A stretch of DNA of 64,000 bases from Capsicum annuum (Eukaryota; Streptophyta; Magnoliopsida; Solanales; Solanaceae): contig NC_061118.1 of NCBI RefSeq assembly GCF_002878395.1, forward strand, positions 126,594,846 to 126,658,845, given 5' to 3'. The position numbers and the translations under genes were made by a program. Below the pieces are notes generated by a model. It was not told the origin of the DNA. It saw only the letters and a program-made list of their open reading frames with translations, and searched no databases. Shown one piece after another: positions 38,580-49,460 of this stretch. The number at the start of each line of letters is the position of its first letter. Position 1 is the first letter of the stretch.

Positions 38580-41055
38580 AACACCCCGCACTTTCCTAGT
38601 TTAACTCAGCCACTAGTATGTGCCCATACTACTTAGAACATGAAAATAAAGTTAAGTGTTAAGGGGTTTAGTCACTTTTGACTCTCTTTAAACTCCGAGG
38701 ATTTTTAAGTTGACCTTCCAAGACCCGAGACAATAATTGTTGAGTTGAATTATGTTTAAGAGTGTAAGTAACATATCTCGAGCAAGTTTTGAATTTTTCA
38801 GACTAGGATTGGATGGTGTTTGGATTGGAATTCAAGCAGCTCACCGCGATTTCATTGTATCACAGTGAGTATGGCGTCAAGAGGTCCACCATGTCATGGT
38901 GGAGGGTAAAAATAATTTGTCAGTTACCATAGGGTCACCGTGATTCCACTATATCACTGTGACCCCTAAATCTGTATTGTTCCTATTTCCAGTGAGTCAC
39001 CGTGATTCCACCGCGTCGCGGTGGGTATTGCAATAAGCCATTTGGTGCGTCACAGGGAGGTCATGATTGGCGGTCCAATTGTGGGATTTGAATCACCAAG
39101 GGTAGTTTTATCTTTTACCAATCCCCCAAATCATGAAAATAGAAGATTAAGTGTATTTTAGAGAAAAATATACTCATTATTCATCAAATTCCTCTCCAAG
39201 AAACACTAGAGCTTCAATTTTAAACTTCAAGATATCCAAAATTCACCGTTCCTTTTCCAAGATAATTCAAAAATCCTAGTTCAAGAACTTCAAGAAAAAA
39301 TCTTTAAGAACATAAAAAGGAAATCAAAGTCCAGTGCCTTTATCAATTTAGTCAATTAAGGTATGTGGGGTTATAAACAAGGATAACTCTTTTATCCTTG
39401 TGCCCAAAACTAGTTTTTAAACTTGAATTTACATGAATATACATGATTTGAGTATAGGGTATATACCCAATTGTCATTATTTGATGTTTATAATATTACA
39501 AGCCATTTGAATGTTTAATTGCACCTCTATTTGACATATCCATATGTTTGTCTTGGTTTTACATATATTGAGAATTGAATTTCATTGTCTCGACTAGAAT
39601 TTTTAAAGAAATTTCAAGATTTTGATTATCAATCATGAACCTTGTGATGATTTGGCATAAGTTAAAGCATGGATTATTAAGCCTTAGTTTGAATATTGTT
39701 ATTCCAAGAAGATTATGCTTTTAAGCAATCTATAATTAGCTTATATTCAGTTTTTGGACAAGATTGAACTTTTGATCCTTAGTTGTGATATGGAATCCAC
39801 TTTATCAGTTTTAATTACAGTTTTGATTATATTTGAGTAAACAAATGCATAACTGGTTTTCATAGTAAATCCTTATGCTAGTTTTAAAATGGATTTCCTA
39901 TAGAATGAGCATATAGATTAAAGGGAGTAGTGTTTAGCACCAAGCAAGAAGTGTGGATTTAGCATATCCTACTTCCCCAGAACTAGGAGCCAACAAATGT
40001 ACAAATTCAGATTATTTTCTATTTGTATATTGCTACAGATACAGGTTCTGATCACTTAGCTCAGGTTATACTCCCTGAAAAGTGTATGACACTTCTCCCT
40101 AATGTAAGGCTTTCCCCTTATGGCAACTAGACATTAGAATCCATGATAGCTCACATGGTTTATGTTAGTTAGAAGAATCTCTCTAACAACAAAGACTTAT
40201 AGAAAAGATTTAGAATTTAAGTGTGAAGGCTCATGGATTCATTCAGATAATATTTTACATTAGATATTAGTAATGAGATTTTAGCTTTTAGTTTACAGAT
40301 ATAAAAGTGAGTCCTTTTTACACATAGACTGCATGATTTAAAGATAGAATACAGGTACAGATTTTAGAACTAAATGTGATGGCTCACGAGACTTACACAA
40401 TATGTTTTATCATTTATGATTTCGGATTTTCAGCTTTTAGTTATTCAAGCCAATGTGAGTCATTACACTTAGCATGCATTCTTTCATAAATTTTTATGAA
40501 CATTGAGATATTGTTTTACTAATGCATTTACCCCCACATGCTCAGTAATTCAAAAAGTACTGATCCATATATATGTTTATGTGCTATATTATTTAATAAT
40601 GTTTGTTCAGGTGCTCAGTTCCAGTAGCGTGACTGATCGTGAACATCTCTATCTATATTTCAATAGTTGGTGAGTCCTCATAGTTTGGGGACCTAATTAT
40701 TTAGACTTTTAGTTTATTAAAGTAGCCTATTCAATTATTTTTAGTCAGATTGAGTCAGTTGGGGATCTGTCCTAGTGGCTCTCTAGTTGTTAATAGTAGA
40801 GTCCTGTCAGCCTACTAGTTATAATTAAGATTTCCAGTGTTGACTGTCCAGACCTTCAGATCATGTATTCTCAAATATTATTTTCAATTAATTCCAGTAT
40901 AGTTTAGACAAAATTCAGCATCCAGTATTGATTATATGTTTATATTTCTCTATTATGAGTTTCAAATTTAGTAAAAGGCTTACAGGGTTAGCTTGAGACA
41001 ACTCATAGTCTTGAACACCGTGTAACATCTTGGGACTCATTTTTTGGGTGTTACA
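38580..41055 (+). repeat. Element C 5' LTR
   Basis: Matches 46042-48387 along its length: CACTTTCC, CTAGTATGTGCCC, AAAATAAAGTTAA near the start, and GGGACTCATTTTTTGGGTGTTACA-type wording at the end. Ends GTGTTACA at 41055. The left copy holds about 130 bases near 39710-39890 that are missing on the right. An inverted-repeat cluster lies at 38841-39024. Confidence 0.88.
38841..39024. repeat. Cluster of four GC-rich inverted repeats in the C LTR
   Basis: Four hairpin-capable modules: 38841-38868 (TCACCGCGAT / ATCACAGTGA), 38885-38903 (TCCACCATG-T-CATGGTGGA, perfect), 38932-38965 (GGGTCACCGTGAT / ATCACTGTGACCC, one mismatch) and 39008-39024 (CCACCGCG-T-CGCGGTGG, perfect). Equivalent but mutated modules occur in the right LTR at about 46304-46500. 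Confidence 0.85.
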
Positions 41056-41059
41056 AACT

Positions 41060-41072
41060 TGGTATCAGAGCC
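41060..41072 (+). promoter_or_regulatory. Element C primer binding site
   Basis: TGGTATCAGAGCC, a perfect initiator-Met tRNA complement, four bases after the LTR. Confidence 0.92.
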
Positions 41073-41265
41073 TAAGGTTTGAGAGAGTCCTAGGGAGTCA
41101 GAAAAGTTGTGTTACGTAGTGTCTTGATCATGGGTGTGAAGTATGCCACATTTATGAGCAAGAGGCTACGAGATGATTTAGGAAATCATCCTTTTTTTTC
41201 ACGATCCATCATGCTTACAATAGTCTTTATTTGTTTTTAACTCGTGCTCTTACATTACAAAATAT

Positions 41266-42400
41266 ACCTCCTTGTGGAGCTAATGCCTACATAAATAATA
41301 ACAAGACATCCCAGCCTATTGATCCTCTGAATGAGAATATGTATCATGCTAAATTCCAAGTTGCCTTCCCGATATTAGCCCGAGCTATGACTGCCAATAT
41401 TCAGGGAAACAATTAGGCTTTAGTCTTACGTCAGTAAGACAGTGATTTAGTTGCAGCCAGACTTCATGTTTTTATAAGAATGAATTTGCCTGAATTCTTT
41501 AGATCGAAGGTAGGTGAGGACCACAGCTATATCTTGATAAGATGAAAAAGATCACCCAAGTTATGCATATTCCTGAAGAGAAAAGTTTAGAATTGGCTTC
41601 TTACCAGCTAAAAGATGTTGCTTATAATAGGGTGGTTATGTGGAAGAAAGGTGAAGGTGAAAATATACCTCCCATGAGTTGGCAGATTTTTTAGGATACG
41701 TTTGTACACAAGTTCTTTCTGTGTTAGTTGTAAGAAGAAAAGATTAAGAAGTTCAGGAACCTGAGGCAGGGCTCGATAACAGTGAAAGAGTACTGCCTTA
41801 AGTTCAATCAGTTATCTAAGTATTCTCCTAATTTGATAGCTGACCCAATCTAGTATGAGTAAGCTTGTTACCGAAGTGTTTGGTTTGGTAGTTAAGGATT
41901 GTAGGACTGCCCTGCTTATTGGGGATAAGGATCTTGCTAAACTGATAACTCATGCTCAGCAGATTGAGGAAAAACAATTAAAGGGGAGAGATAGAAGAAA
42001 TAAAAAGGCTATAACTGATTTATTTGAGTATGACCAACCAAGATTTGTAGGGGAAACCATTAATAGTTATAAGGTCACCCGTCTATACTAGAGCCATCTT
42101 CATCCAGTGCTCCCATACAAAGAGCCAAGCAGGAATAATAGGGTGGGACTTTTATGTCCAAGTCTCAGAATAGTGTAAGTGAAAGGCCCAGTTATCCAAC
42201 ATATGCTAGATATGGGTATGTCTAGGTCTGGTTTGTGTCACAAAATCAAAGAGTTCTTTTATGATAAGCAAGGAAGCAGGGATGTTCATCCTCCAACTCA
42301 GGATACTAGAGCACCAGCTCCTCTAGGTCACCCAGCCCCTCCTCAAGGCACATCATCCAGTACCGGTGGTGGTCAACACCAAAATCGATTGTATGCTTTA
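41266..42400 (+). pseudogene. Element C gag, start codon lost, zinc knuckle decayed
   Basis: The family start MPP is here ATA-CCT-CCT (41266), so the initiator Met has become Ile. Downstream: SQPIDPLNENMYHAKFQVAF, ARAMTANIQGNN, RMNLPEFFRSKVGEDHSY. The 41855-42091 opening carries MSKLVTEVFGLVVKDCRTAL and LAKLITHAQQIEEKQLKGRD. Only VKDC, CHKIKEFFYDKQGSRDVHP remains of the zinc-knuckle region, with the C-X2-C-X4-H-X4-C spacing gone. At least four stops and several shifts occur. A relative of the A and G gags. Confidence 0.82.
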
Positions 42401-42763
42401 TCATCCCACCTGGACCAGAAGAGTTCAACAGATGTTACTGGTATACTTCATGTCTTTTATCTTGATGTTTATGTGTTGCTAGACCTAGGGTCAAATCTCT
42501 CTTATGTGACTCTATTGGTTGTGATATATTTTGGAGTAGATCCTGAATATATTTCTAAGCCCTTCTTAGTTTCTACCTTTGTGGGTAAGCTAGTTGTTTC
42601 CAAATATATCTATAAAAAGTATCCTATCATTGTCTTTCATAAGATCATATTAGCAGACTTAATAGAGTTAGATATGATTAACTTTTACCTTATTCTGGGC
42701 ATGGATTGTCTTTATTCCTGTTATATATCTATAGATTGTCGCACACTAATGGTGAAGTTTTAG
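42401..42763 (+). pseudogene. Element C protease
   Basis: Open to a stop at 42761-42763. Reads DVTGILHVFYLDVYVLLDLG with the active site D-L-G-S, then SNLSYVTLLVVIYFGVDPEY, VYKK-like YIYKKYPIIVFHKIILADLI, LDMINFYLILGMDCLYSCYI and DCRTLMVKF. The fold order is complete for an aspartic protease of this clade. D-L-G in place of D-[STP]-G also occurs in A and E, so it may be tolerated or may reflect decay from D-P-G. The upstream frame to gag is open in this copy from 42179. Confidence 0.85.
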
Positions 42764-43690
42764 TTTCCAAATAAGCTAGTCTTTGAGTGGGAAGATAATT
42801 CCGTATCTCCCAAGAGTCATTTCATATCCTACATTAAAACTAGAAAGTTGATCTTAAGAGGGTGCATTTATCATTCAGTTTGAGTCAAAGACACTAAGTC
42901 CAAAGCTATAACAGTTCAGTCGATCCTTGTAGTCAATAAGTTTCTGAATATTTTTCTTGAAGAATTACCAGGGGTACCTCCCGATAGAGAAACAAAATTT
43001 GGTATTGATATTCCTAATACTTATCCTATCTTCATTCCTCCAAATAATATGGATCCATCCGAGCTTAAAGAGTTAAAGGAGCAACTTAAAGATCTTTTAG
43101 ATAAAAGTTTCATAAAGCCCAATATTTCTCCATGGGGCGATCTATTCCTATTTATGTAAAATAAAGATGGTTCTCTGTGAATGTGTATTGACTATCATCA
43201 ACTGAATAAAGTCACAGTTAAAAATAGATACCCTCTTCCCAAAATTAATGACTTATTTGATCAAATCAAAGGTGAAAGTTACTTCTCTAAGATAGACCTT
43301 AGATTCAACTATCACCAATTTAGAGTAAGGGAATGTGATGTTCCCAAAACAACTTTCAAAACTTTTTATGGTCATTTTGAATTCCTAGTTATGTCTTTAG
43401 GGAAAACAAATATTATAGCAGCCTTCATAGACTTGATGATCTAAGTGTTCAAACAATACCTAAACACGTTTGTTAAAGTCTGTGTGGATGATATTCTTGT
43501 CTATTCCTGTAGTGAGAATGACCATGCAGACTATTTTAGAATTGTGTTAAAAACTCTTAGAGACCACTAGTTATTCACCAAATTTAGCAAGTGTGAATTT
43601 TAGCTAAGATCAGTAGCTTTCCTCGGTCATATTATTTCTAGTGATGGCATTAGAGTTGATCCCTAAAAGACAAAAATAGTGAGAAACTAG
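42764..43690 (+). pseudogene. Element C reverse transcriptase
   Basis: The linker runs 42764-43040 with PGVPPDRETKFGIDI-type wording across shifts. The RT opening at 43181-43444 gives [38 protein letters not shown] and [19 protein letters not shown]. After a stop the catalytic motif is VCVDDILVYS with the Asp pair at 43487-43492. The thumb ([30 protein letters not shown]) follows with stops. The usual SFG-LTN-AP pocket is altered to SLGKTNIIA. Confidence 0.85.
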
Positions 43691-44345
43691 CCTAGACCCA
43701 ATCGTCTATTAGACATCAGGAGTTTCTTAGGTTTAACTGGCTATTATAGATGGTTTGTTGAGGGGCTTTTATTCATTTCATCCCCTATGTCCAGATTGAC
43801 TCAGAAGAAAGTTAAGTTTTAGTGGTCAAATTCTTGTGAGAAGAGTTTACAGGAGTTAAGGATCGACTCACTTCAGTCCTAGTATTAACATTACCTGATG
43901 GTAAAGATTAATTCATTGTCTATTGTAATGCTTTTAGAGTAGGTCTGGGTTGTGTTTTGATACAGAGAGGTAGGGTCATAGCCTATGCCACTAGACAGCT
44001 TAAGCCTAATGAAAAGAACTATCCTACTCATGACCTTGAATTAGTTGTTGTTGTGTTTTCTTTTAAAATCTTGAGGTACTATCTATATGGGGTGCATGTC
44101 GATGTGTTTACAGACCACAAAAGTTTTTAGTATGTATTTACATAGAGAGATTTAAATCTCCATCAGAGAAGGTGGTTGGAATTATTGAAAAAATATGATA
44201 TGAGTGTTTTGTATCATCCGAGCAAGGTCAATGTTGTGGAAAATGCCCTTAGTAGATGGTTGATGGATAGTGTCGCTCATGTAGATGGTGATAAAAAAGA
44301 TTTACTTCAAGAAGTTCATCAGTTCGCTATACTAGGTGCACGGTA
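43691..44345 (+). pseudogene. Element C RNase H, catalytic Asp changed
   Basis: Follows [16 protein letters not shown] and [13 protein letters not shown]. The first RNase H catalytic residue is changed: [14 protein letters not shown] has Asn (43927-43929) where A has VYCDAS. The glutamate helix [15 protein letters not shown] and VFTDHKSF remain, followed by a stop. The tether ends with RRWLELLKKYDMSVLYHPSK and NALSRWLMDSVAHV. A frameshift near 43860 separates thumb and RNase H. Confidence 0.82.
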
Positions 44346-45330
44346 AATTGATTTAGCTGAGGGAAATGTTTGGGTCTAGAGTAGTGCAGAATCTTCTTTA
44401 GCTTTGGAGGTGAAGGATAAAAAAGATAAGGATCCCAGCCTAGTTAAGTTGAAGAAGCCGGTCAGCGATGAGAAGATAGAGGTTTTCTCTCAAGGGGGAG
44501 ATGGTGTGTTGAGATAACAAAGTAGATTATGTGTGTAGTGCGTTGATAATCTGAGGCAACGGATTATGGCTGAAGCGTATGGTACGCGTTACACCATTCA
44601 CCTAGGAACTACTAATATGTACTGAGATTTTGGAAAGTCTATGGAGTGGTATGAAGAAAGATATTGCAGAGTTTGTGGCTAAATTTTTTGTTTGTCAATA
44701 AGTTAAAGTGGAGCACCAAAGAGCTTGAGCCACCTTGCAAAAGTTTAGTATTCCCTCCTGGATATAGGAAGAGGTGAACATGAATTTTATAACAGGGTTA
44801 CCCCATTTGCATCGTCAGCATGATTTGATTTGGGTTACTGTAGATAGGTTGCCAAAATAAGCCTATTTCCTGCTAGTTCATAAATCCTACTTAACCAAAA
44901 ATTATACTAAGTTGTATATTAAAGAGTTGGTCAGATTGCATGGAGTTCCTTTGTCGATCATTTTAGATAGGGGTACTCAGATTACCTCTTACTTTTGGAA
45001 AGCCTTTCAGAAGGGTTATGGTACCCAAGTTCATATCAATTAAGCTTTTCACCCTCAGATAGATGGTTAGGCAGAGAGGACCATTTAGACCCTAGAGGAT
45101 TGATGAGGGAATGGTTTTTCGACTTCAAGTGTAGTTGTGATGATCACTTGCTATTAATTGAGTTCTCTTACAATAACAGTTACCATTCTAGCATCCAGAT
45201 GGTCCCATTTGAGGCTCTTTATGGCAAGATATATAGGTCACCGATCGGTTGGATTGAAGTAGGTGAGGCCACTTTGATAGGGCTAGATGTGGTGTTAGAA
45301 GCTATGGACAAAGTCCAGTTGATTTGAGAA
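44346..45330 (+). pseudogene. Element C integrase
   Basis: The zinc-binding region is damaged: AEAYGTRYTIHLG has Tyr for the first His, and the cysteine end reads AKFFVCQ with one Cys. The core has VNMNFITGLPHLHRQHDLIW (first Asp now Asn), SIILDRGTQITSYF (second Asp kept) and DG*AERTI with the catalytic Glu kept at 45074-45076 after a stop. The opening at 44995-45327 runs partly in a wrong frame; its later part gives IEFSYNNSYHSSIQMVPFEA. Dead by several independent changes. Confidence 0.82.
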
Positions 45331-45837
45331 AGGTTAAAAATATCTTAGAGTCATTAGAAATCTTATGTAGATGTGAGGAAAAGGGATATTGAGTTTGAAG
45401 TTGATGACTTAGTTATTTGAAAGTTTTACCCATGAAAGGGGTGTAGAGATTTGAAAAAAAAAAGAAAGCTTATACCCCGATATGTTGGCCCCTACAGAAT
45501 ATTAAGTTGTGTTGGGAAGGTGGCATATGAGCTTAAGTTGCCTGCAGATTTTTCATCTGTTTACCCTGTGTTCTATGTATCCTTACTAAAGAAGTGTATT
45601 GGTGATTCAGCTATTGTTGTACCCTTAAAAATCATAGATATTCACTACAGCCTTTCTTATGAAGAGATTCCAGTTGAGATCCTTGATCACCAGATTTGTA
45701 GACTAAGGAACAAAGTAGTTCCCTTGGTCAAAGTTCTTTGGTGGAATCAATCCATTGAGACCGCCACTTGGGAAGAAGAAGCAGATATGCGAACCGAGTA
45801 CCCTCATCTTTTTGCTACAAATTTAGACTCAATTTAA
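45331..45837 (+). pseudogene. Element C integrase end and chromodomain-like tail
   Basis: Open from 45451 to the stop at 45837. LIPRYVGPYRILSCVGKVAY, YPVFYVSLLKKCIGDSAIVV and SYEEIPVEILDHQICRLRNK, then VKVLWWNQSIETATWEEEAD and MRTEYPHLFA give the GPY/F module and chromodomain-like tail. It is closely collinear with the A tail at 8052-8540. Confidence 0.85.
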
Positions 45838-46041
45838 GGTAACAACTTTCCTTAGATCATCTCTTTTCATTCTAAGTTTTAGCTTTATATAGTTGCTCTC
45901 TTGATAATTCTTGCTTTTGCAAATCAGTTTAGCCATGCAGTCATGCTTATAGTTGTGCATGCCAGTGTATAATTTCAGTTCCTTAGTAACCTCGGCTTAA
46001 TTAGTCTCATTAAAGGATGAATGTTTCTAAGGGGTAGATAT
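45838..46041 (+). promoter_or_regulatory. Element C 3' untranslated region and polypurine tract
   Basis: Non-coding between the pol stop and the LTR. The tract TAAGGGGTAGATAT (46028-46041) directly precedes TGTAATAACC and is one purine interruption from the A tract. Confidence 0.8.
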
Positions 46042-48387
46042 TGTAATAACCTACACTTTCCTTGTTCAGCTCAGTCCCTAGTATGTGCCCGTAGCACTTA
46101 GAACCTGAAAATAAAGTTAACTGTTTAGGGGTTTAGTCACTTTTGACTCTCTTTAAACTCTGACGATTTTTAAGTTGACCTTCCGGGCCCTGAGATGATG
46201 ATTTTTGAGTTGAATTATATTCAGGGGTATAAGTAGAATATCTCGGGCAAGTTTTGGATTTTTCGGACTAAGATTAGATGATGTTTGGATTAGAATTCCA
46301 GCAACTCACTGTGATTCCATCGCGTTGCGGTGAATATGGAATCAAGAGTTCCACCGTGTCGCGGTGGTGTGTAATAAGGCATTTGTAAATTTCTAGAGGG
46401 TCACTGTGATTCCAGCGCATCGCAGTGACCCCCAACTCAATAATGGTCCCATTACTAGTAATTCACCATGATTCCACCGCGTTGTAGTGGGTATCGCGAT
46501 GACCCATTTGGCGAATCACAGTGAGTTCATGATCGACATTCTATTTGCAGGATTTAAATCTCCAGGGGTAGTTTTGTCTTTTACCACTCCCCAAAATTGT
46601 GAAAACACAAGATTAAGTGTATTTTAGAGTAAAATATACTCAGTATTCATCAAATTCCTCTCCAAGAAACCCTGGAGCATCAATTTTAAACTTTAAGATA
46701 TCCAAAATTCATCGTTCCTTTTCCAAGATAATTCAAAATGCGTGTTTCCCGATTAATGAACTTCAAGAAACAATCTTCAAGAACACAAATAGGAGTTGAA
46801 AATCAAGTGCCTTCATCAATTTAGTCAATTAAGGTATGTGGGGTTATGAGCAAGGACAACTCTTTCATCCTTCTACCCAAAAATAGTTTTTAAACTTGAA
46901 TATACATGATTTGAGTATAGGGTTTGTACCTAATTGTCATTATTTGATGTTTATAATGTTACAAGCTATTTGAATGTTTAATTGCATCTCTATTTTATGT
47001 ACACATATGTTTGGCTTGGTTTTACCTATATTGAAAATTGAATTTCATTGTCTTGACTAGAATTATTAAAGAAATTACAAGAGTTTGATTATCAAGCATG
47101 AACCTTATGATGATTTGACATGAGATAAAGCATGGATTATTAAGACCTTGTTTCAATAATGATATTCCAAGAATATTATGCTTTTAAACATCCTATGATT
47201 AGTTTATATTTAGTTTTAGAGTGAATTTCCTATAGAATGAGCTTATAGATTAAAGGGTGTAGTATTTAGCACTATGCAAGAAGTGTGGGTTTAGCACATT
47301 CTACTTCACAAAACTACGAGCCGACGTAGGTATAAATTCAGATTATATTCTACTTGCATATGGATAAAGATACACATTGCGATCACTTAGCTCTGGTTAT
47401 ACTCCCTGGCAAGAGTATGACATCTCTCTCAAACGTAAGGCTTTCCTCTTAGGGGAACTAGACATTGGACTTCACGATTGCTCACATGGTTTATGTCGGT
47501 TAGAAAAATCTCCCTAATAGGAAAGACTTATAAAAAATCTTTAGAATTTAAGTTTGAAGGCTCACAATTTTATTTGGATATTATTTTATACCAAATATTA
47601 GTCATGAGATTTAAACTTTCAGCTTACAGTTATAAAAGTGAGTCATTTCTACACTTAAACTGTATGATTTAAAGATAGAATACAAGTACAGATTTTAGAA
47701 CTAAATTAGATGGCTTATGAGACTTACACAGTATGCTTTCTCATTTATGATTTATGATTTTTAGATTTTAGTTATTCAAGCCAATGTAAGTCATTACACT
47801 TAGCATACATTATTTCATAAAGTTTTTATGAACATTGGGATATTGTTTTACTAATGCATTCACCTCCGCATGCTCAGTACATTCCAAAAGTACTGAGCCA
47901 CATATAAGTTTATATGCTACATTATTTAATAATGTCAGTTTAGGTGCTCAGTTCCAGCAGCATGATTGACCGTGAGCATCTCTATCTACATACAAATAGT
48001 TGGTGAGTCCTCATAGTTTGGGGACCCAGTTATTCTGAATTCAATTTATTAAAGTAGCATGTTCAGTTATTTTTAGTCAGATTGAGCCAGTTGGGGGTCT
48101 GTCCCGACGGCTCACTAATTGTTAGTATAGAGCCTTGTCAGACTGCTAATTATAATTTAGATTTCTAGTATTGATTTTCCAAACTTTTAAGTCAAGTATT
48201 CTCAGATATTATATTTAGTTAATTATAGTTTAGATCAGACAAAATTCAGTATTTCAGCTTTAATTATGTGTTTTTATTTCACTATTATGAATTTTAGATT
48301 TAGTAGAAGGCTTACAGGGTTAGCTTGAGACTACTCCTAGTCTTGGGTACCATGTGATGTCTAGTGACTCATTTTTAAGATGATACA
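46042..48387 (+). repeat. Element C 3' LTR
   Basis: Starts TGTAATAACC and ends GATGATACA. Collinear with the 5' LTR except for a deletion of about 130 bases near 47215. The inverted-repeat modules recur at about 46304-46500 with mutations. Openings such as 46617-46799 and 47478-47672 are chance. Confidence 0.9.
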
Positions 48388-48930
48388 TTTATTATCGGGG
48401 GTTGAATAAGATGACAGTAAAAACTAAGTATCTTTTTCCTCATATTGATGATTTATTTGATCAACTTCAGGATGCTCTGATGTCTTTAAAGATAGATTTG
48501 AAGTCCTGGTATCACTAGCTGAGGATTAGAGCTTTGGATATTCTGAAGATATCCTTTTGAACTAGATACGATCATTATGAGTTTTTGGTCATGTCTTTTG
48601 GATTGACCGATTCCCCAGCCGCATTTATGGAGTTGATGAATTGGGTATTTCAATCGTATCTTAACTCTTTGTTATTGTATTTATAGATGATAGCTTAGTT
48701 TATTCTTTGAGTGAGGCTGATCATAAAGAGAATTTATGAATTCTAATTCAGGGATGTAAGGATGAGAAATTGTATACTAAGTTCTCCGAGTATGAGATTC
48801 TGTTAGATTTTTTCTCTTTCTTGGGTCATGTAGTAACTGAGGATGGTATTAGGGTTGATCTGGCCAAGATTGCAGTAATTCGCAATTGGGATAACCTACA
48901 TTCCCCACTGAGACATAGAGTTTTATTTGT
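48388..48930 (+). pseudogene. Element B reverse transcriptase, continued
   Basis: Resumes the frame cut at 35945: [40 protein letters not shown], then [20 protein letters not shown] and [13 protein letters not shown] one-base shift precedes [12 protein letters not shown] wording; the catalytic Asp pair is at 48686-48691. The thumb LDFFSFLGHVVTEDGIRVD-type region follows with changes. Stops occur in SWYH* and ISF*. Together with 35801-35945 this makes one RT. Confidence 0.85.
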
Positions 48931-49460
48931 TTGGTAGATTACTATTGGTATTTTGTTGAGGTTTTTTTATCTATTACAGCTTCATTGACCATGTTAACTC
49001 ACAAAAAGATTTCTTTTTAGTGGTCCGACACTTATGAAGCGAGCTTTTAAAAGCTCAAGGATCTGATGACGTTAGCTCTTATCTTGACTTTGCATAAGGC
49101 ATGGGTTTTATTGTCTTTTGTGATAATTTAGGTGTTGGGTTAGGTGTTGTGTTGATGTCGGAGTATAAGGTGATTATGTATGCTCCCCGTTAGTTTATGC
49201 CTTATGAGAGGAATTACTCCACTCGTGATAGAGCTGTGCGCAGTTGTTTTTCCTTTGAAGTTATGGAGGAAATACTTGTATATATTTTTCTGTGAGATTT
49301 TCTTAGATCATCGTAGCATTTAGTACTTCTTCACCTAGTGAGATCTTAATATAAGGAAATTTTGTTGGCTTAAGTTGCTCAAGAATTATGAGCTGAATAT
49401 TTTCTATCATCCTAGTAAGGCTAATGTGGTTTCAGATGCCTTGACGCGAAAGTCAACTAG
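48931..49460 (+). pseudogene. Element B RNase H
   Basis: Broken frames give VFCDNLGVGLGVVLMSEYKV (catalytic Asp kept), PYERNYSTRDRAV, a damaged DHRS-like loop near 49305, and the tether LKNYELNIFYHPSKANVVSD, ALTRKSTSM from the opening at 49375. The HDLELAA helix seen in relatives is changed to TRDRAVRSCFSFEV. Confidence 0.78.

Larger units (their letters stand above)
38580..48387 (+). mobile_element. Element C: complete decayed Tekay/Del-type gypsy element
   Basis: LTRs at about 38580-41055 and 46042-48387 flank a perfect primer site, gag, protease, RT, RNase H, integrase, chromodomain-like tail and polypurine tract, all on the plus strand. The exact left edge is uncertain by some ten bases because it merges with the end of the preceding solo LTR; the terminal TG is lost. 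The right flank TTTAT does not match the left flank, so no target duplication is seen. Heavily mutated: nearly every domain has several stops. Confidence 0.9.

Noticed and set aside
38841..39024. Inverted repeats as transcription terminators or a CRISPR array
   Set aside because: Units differ in size and spacing, no spacers, eukaryotic LTR context, and the same block exists in the other LTR of C.
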